Shown one piece after another: positions 7,203 to 7,569 of a stretch of DNA of 7,569 nt. The notes beneath the pieces are model-generated. The model did no database searches. It saw only the letters and a program-made list of their open reading frames with translations, and was not told where the DNA came from. This DNA is from an uncultured Ruminococcus sp. (GTDB lineage: Bacteria > Bacillota > Clostridia > Oscillospirales > Ruminococcaceae): NCBI GenBank assembly GCA_934463425.1, contig CAKSJP010000038.1, positions 1 to 7,569 of the forward strand, written 5' to 3'. The translations under genes and the position numbers were made by a program. Within the stretch, counting starts at the first letter, position 1. Each line of letters opens with the position of its first letter.

Positions 7203-7235
7203 GACGTAATCGGTATGTTTTACGACGTAATCGGT
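7203..7235 (-). promoter_or_regulatory. 21-bp-phased direct repeat, candidate LytTR response-regulator site upstream of the dockerin gene
   Basis: The 12-mer GACGTAATCGGT occurs perfectly at 7203-7214 and 7224-7235 (minus strand ACCGATTACGTC). The start-to-start distance is exactly 21 bp, two helical turns. The proximal copy ends 7 bp upstream of the -35. LytTR regulators (AgrA, VirR, ComE) bind paired direct repeats of about 9 bp with this period just upstream of a promoter. ACCGATTAC fits the general LytTR half-site consensus at about 7 of 9 positions. The regulator is inferred, not seen. Confidence 0.6.
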
Positions 7236-7241
7236 CAAAAA

Positions 7242-7287
7242 GCAAAAAAATCCACCTTTTTTCAGCAAATCGATCTGCGATACGATT
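7242..7287 (-). terminator. Weak candidate terminator after the AgrD-like gene
   Basis: On the minus strand, a small hairpin (7268-7275 with 7279-7287, one bulge, 3-nt loop) is followed by an all-A/U hairpin (six A/T pairs, 7245-7250 with 7257-7262) and then GCTTTTTG. It is less convincing than the other terminators here, and some read-through into the dockerin gene is possible. Confidence 0.3.
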
Positions 7288-7304
7288 AGAAATTCGATAA
7301 AACA

Positions 7305-7448
7305 TTAGAACTTACGCAGTTTTTTTGCCTGTTCCGGCATATCTTCCTGGTACAGTGTATAAATACAGGTAGAATTTGCTGTAACAATTGTGAAAGCAAG
7401 TGCAAGAGATGCGAGCATACCACAGTACTTTGAAAAAAATTTCCGCAT
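7305..7448 (-). CDS. agrD: AgrD-like cyclic lactone autoinducer peptide precursor
   Basis: This is a 47-residue ORF with a strong AAGGGAGG Shine-Dalgarno (7464-7457) 8 nt before the ATG. It has the three-part AgrD layout. The first part is a basic, amphipathic N-terminal leader (residues 1-25: MRKFFSK, then a hydrophobic LASLALAFTIVTAN). The second is a core NSTCIYTLYQ with the single ring-forming candidate Cys28. The third is a charged C-terminal tail EDMPEQAKKLRKF, with the Pro38-Glu39 usual in clostridial AgrD tails. In this family the membrane peptidase AgrB removes the tail and closes a thiolactone between the Cys and the new C-terminus; a ring Cys28-Leu32 (CIYTL) is the likeliest, by analogy. 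Secretion and sensing by an AgrC kinase and AgrA (LytTR) regulator would follow; none of these genes is in the window, and an agrB may lie to the right. Its own promoter and phased direct repeats lie just upstream, fitting autoinduction. Cys9 in the leader is a second cysteine but is not placed for cyclisation. Confidence 0.88.
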   Translation of the reverse strand: MRKFFSKYCGMLASLALAFTIVTANSTCIYTLYQEDMPEQAKKLRKF

Positions 7449-7489
7449 AAAAAAGACCTCCCTTCACAGATCATCTTTTCGGCATTGTT

Positions 7490-7498
7490 ATTATACCA
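7490..7498 (-). promoter_or_regulatory. Extended -10 promoter of the AgrD-like gene
   Basis: On the minus strand TGGTATAAT (7498-7490) is a perfect -10 with an extended TG. No TTGACA-like -35 is present 16-18 bp upstream, as expected for an activator-dependent promoter. Transcription would start near 7483, about 35 nt before the ATG. Confidence 0.75.
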
Positions 7499-7525
7499 TA
7501 AAAAAAGTACCTGTGCGAGAAGTCT

Positions 7526-7560
7526 ACGAAACTTACAGTGTTTTCGACGAAACTTACAGT
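7526..7560 (-). promoter_or_regulatory. 21-bp-phased direct repeat, candidate LytTR response-regulator site upstream of agrD
   Basis: The 14-mer ACGAAACTTACAGT occurs perfectly at 7526-7539 and 7547-7560 (minus strand ACTGTAAGTTTCGT), start to start exactly 21 bp. The proximal repeat starts 44 bp upstream of the -10, against 43 bp for the comparable site at the dockerin gene. The half-site differs in sequence from the other pair but shares the form ACYGWWWR. A plus-strand reading (TACAGT) serving a gene to the right cannot be excluded. Confidence 0.6.
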
Positions 7561-7569
7561 TTTTCATAT

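Noticed and set aside
7203..7560. CRISPR array suggested by short repeated units
   Set aside because: There are only two copies of each of two different short repeats, with spacers of 7-9 bp. The size is wrong for CRISPR and the placement fits promoter operators.
7286..7567. A 93-residue minus-strand ORF over the right edge
   Set aside because: It reads through the direct repeats, the promoter and agrD in the wrong frame. Its repeated NCKFRR is only the translation of the 21-bp DNA repeat.

Overview
The window looks like chromosomal DNA from a cellulosome-type Firmicute of the Ruminococcus/Oscillospiraceae kind. The evidence is three separate secreted proteins with type I dockerins, strong AGGAGG ribosome binding sites, sigma-A promoters with TGn-extended -10 boxes, a Firmicute-style MetG with a C-terminal tRNA-binding domain, and a clostridial-type AgrD peptide. 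The genus is an inference; no rRNA or other taxonomic marker is present.

Left part (1-3530, + strand): two tandem paralogous genes for secreted CHAP (cysteine peptidase/amidase-like) proteins with fibronectin-III-like modules and an internal dockerin. The first is cut by the left window edge; the second (1620-3530) is complete with a signal peptide. Three blocks of the two genes are nearly identical in DNA and the stretches between them are diverged, a pattern that suggests gene conversion. A strong hairpin with a T-rich tail lies between them, very close to the second start codon.

Middle (3531-5693, + strand): after a terminator comes a consensus promoter, a leader of about 77 nt that can fold into an H-type pseudoknot just before the Shine-Dalgarno, and metG (methionyl-tRNA synthetase).

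Convergent intergenic region (5694-6012, 319 bp): no gene seen. It holds the metG terminator, a lone promoter-like sequence, a second bidirectional terminator hairpin, and a third larger hairpin that probably ends the minus-strand dockerin gene.

Right part (6013-7569, - strand, visibly more AT-rich): a secreted protein with a BspA/LRR-like N-terminal region and a C-terminal dockerin, preceded by a 47-residue AgrD-type cyclic lactone autoinducer precursor (7305-7448). Both genes have their own minus-strand TGn-extended -10 promoter. Just upstream of each is a pair of perfect direct repeats with an exact 21-bp period, the architecture bound by LytTR (AgrA/VirR-type) response regulators. The layout suggests an agr-like quorum-sensing circuit in which the peptide gene autoregulates and a neighbouring dockerin protein is an output. 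AgrB, AgrC and AgrA homologues are not in the window, so the circuit is a hypothesis; the peptide itself is well supported.
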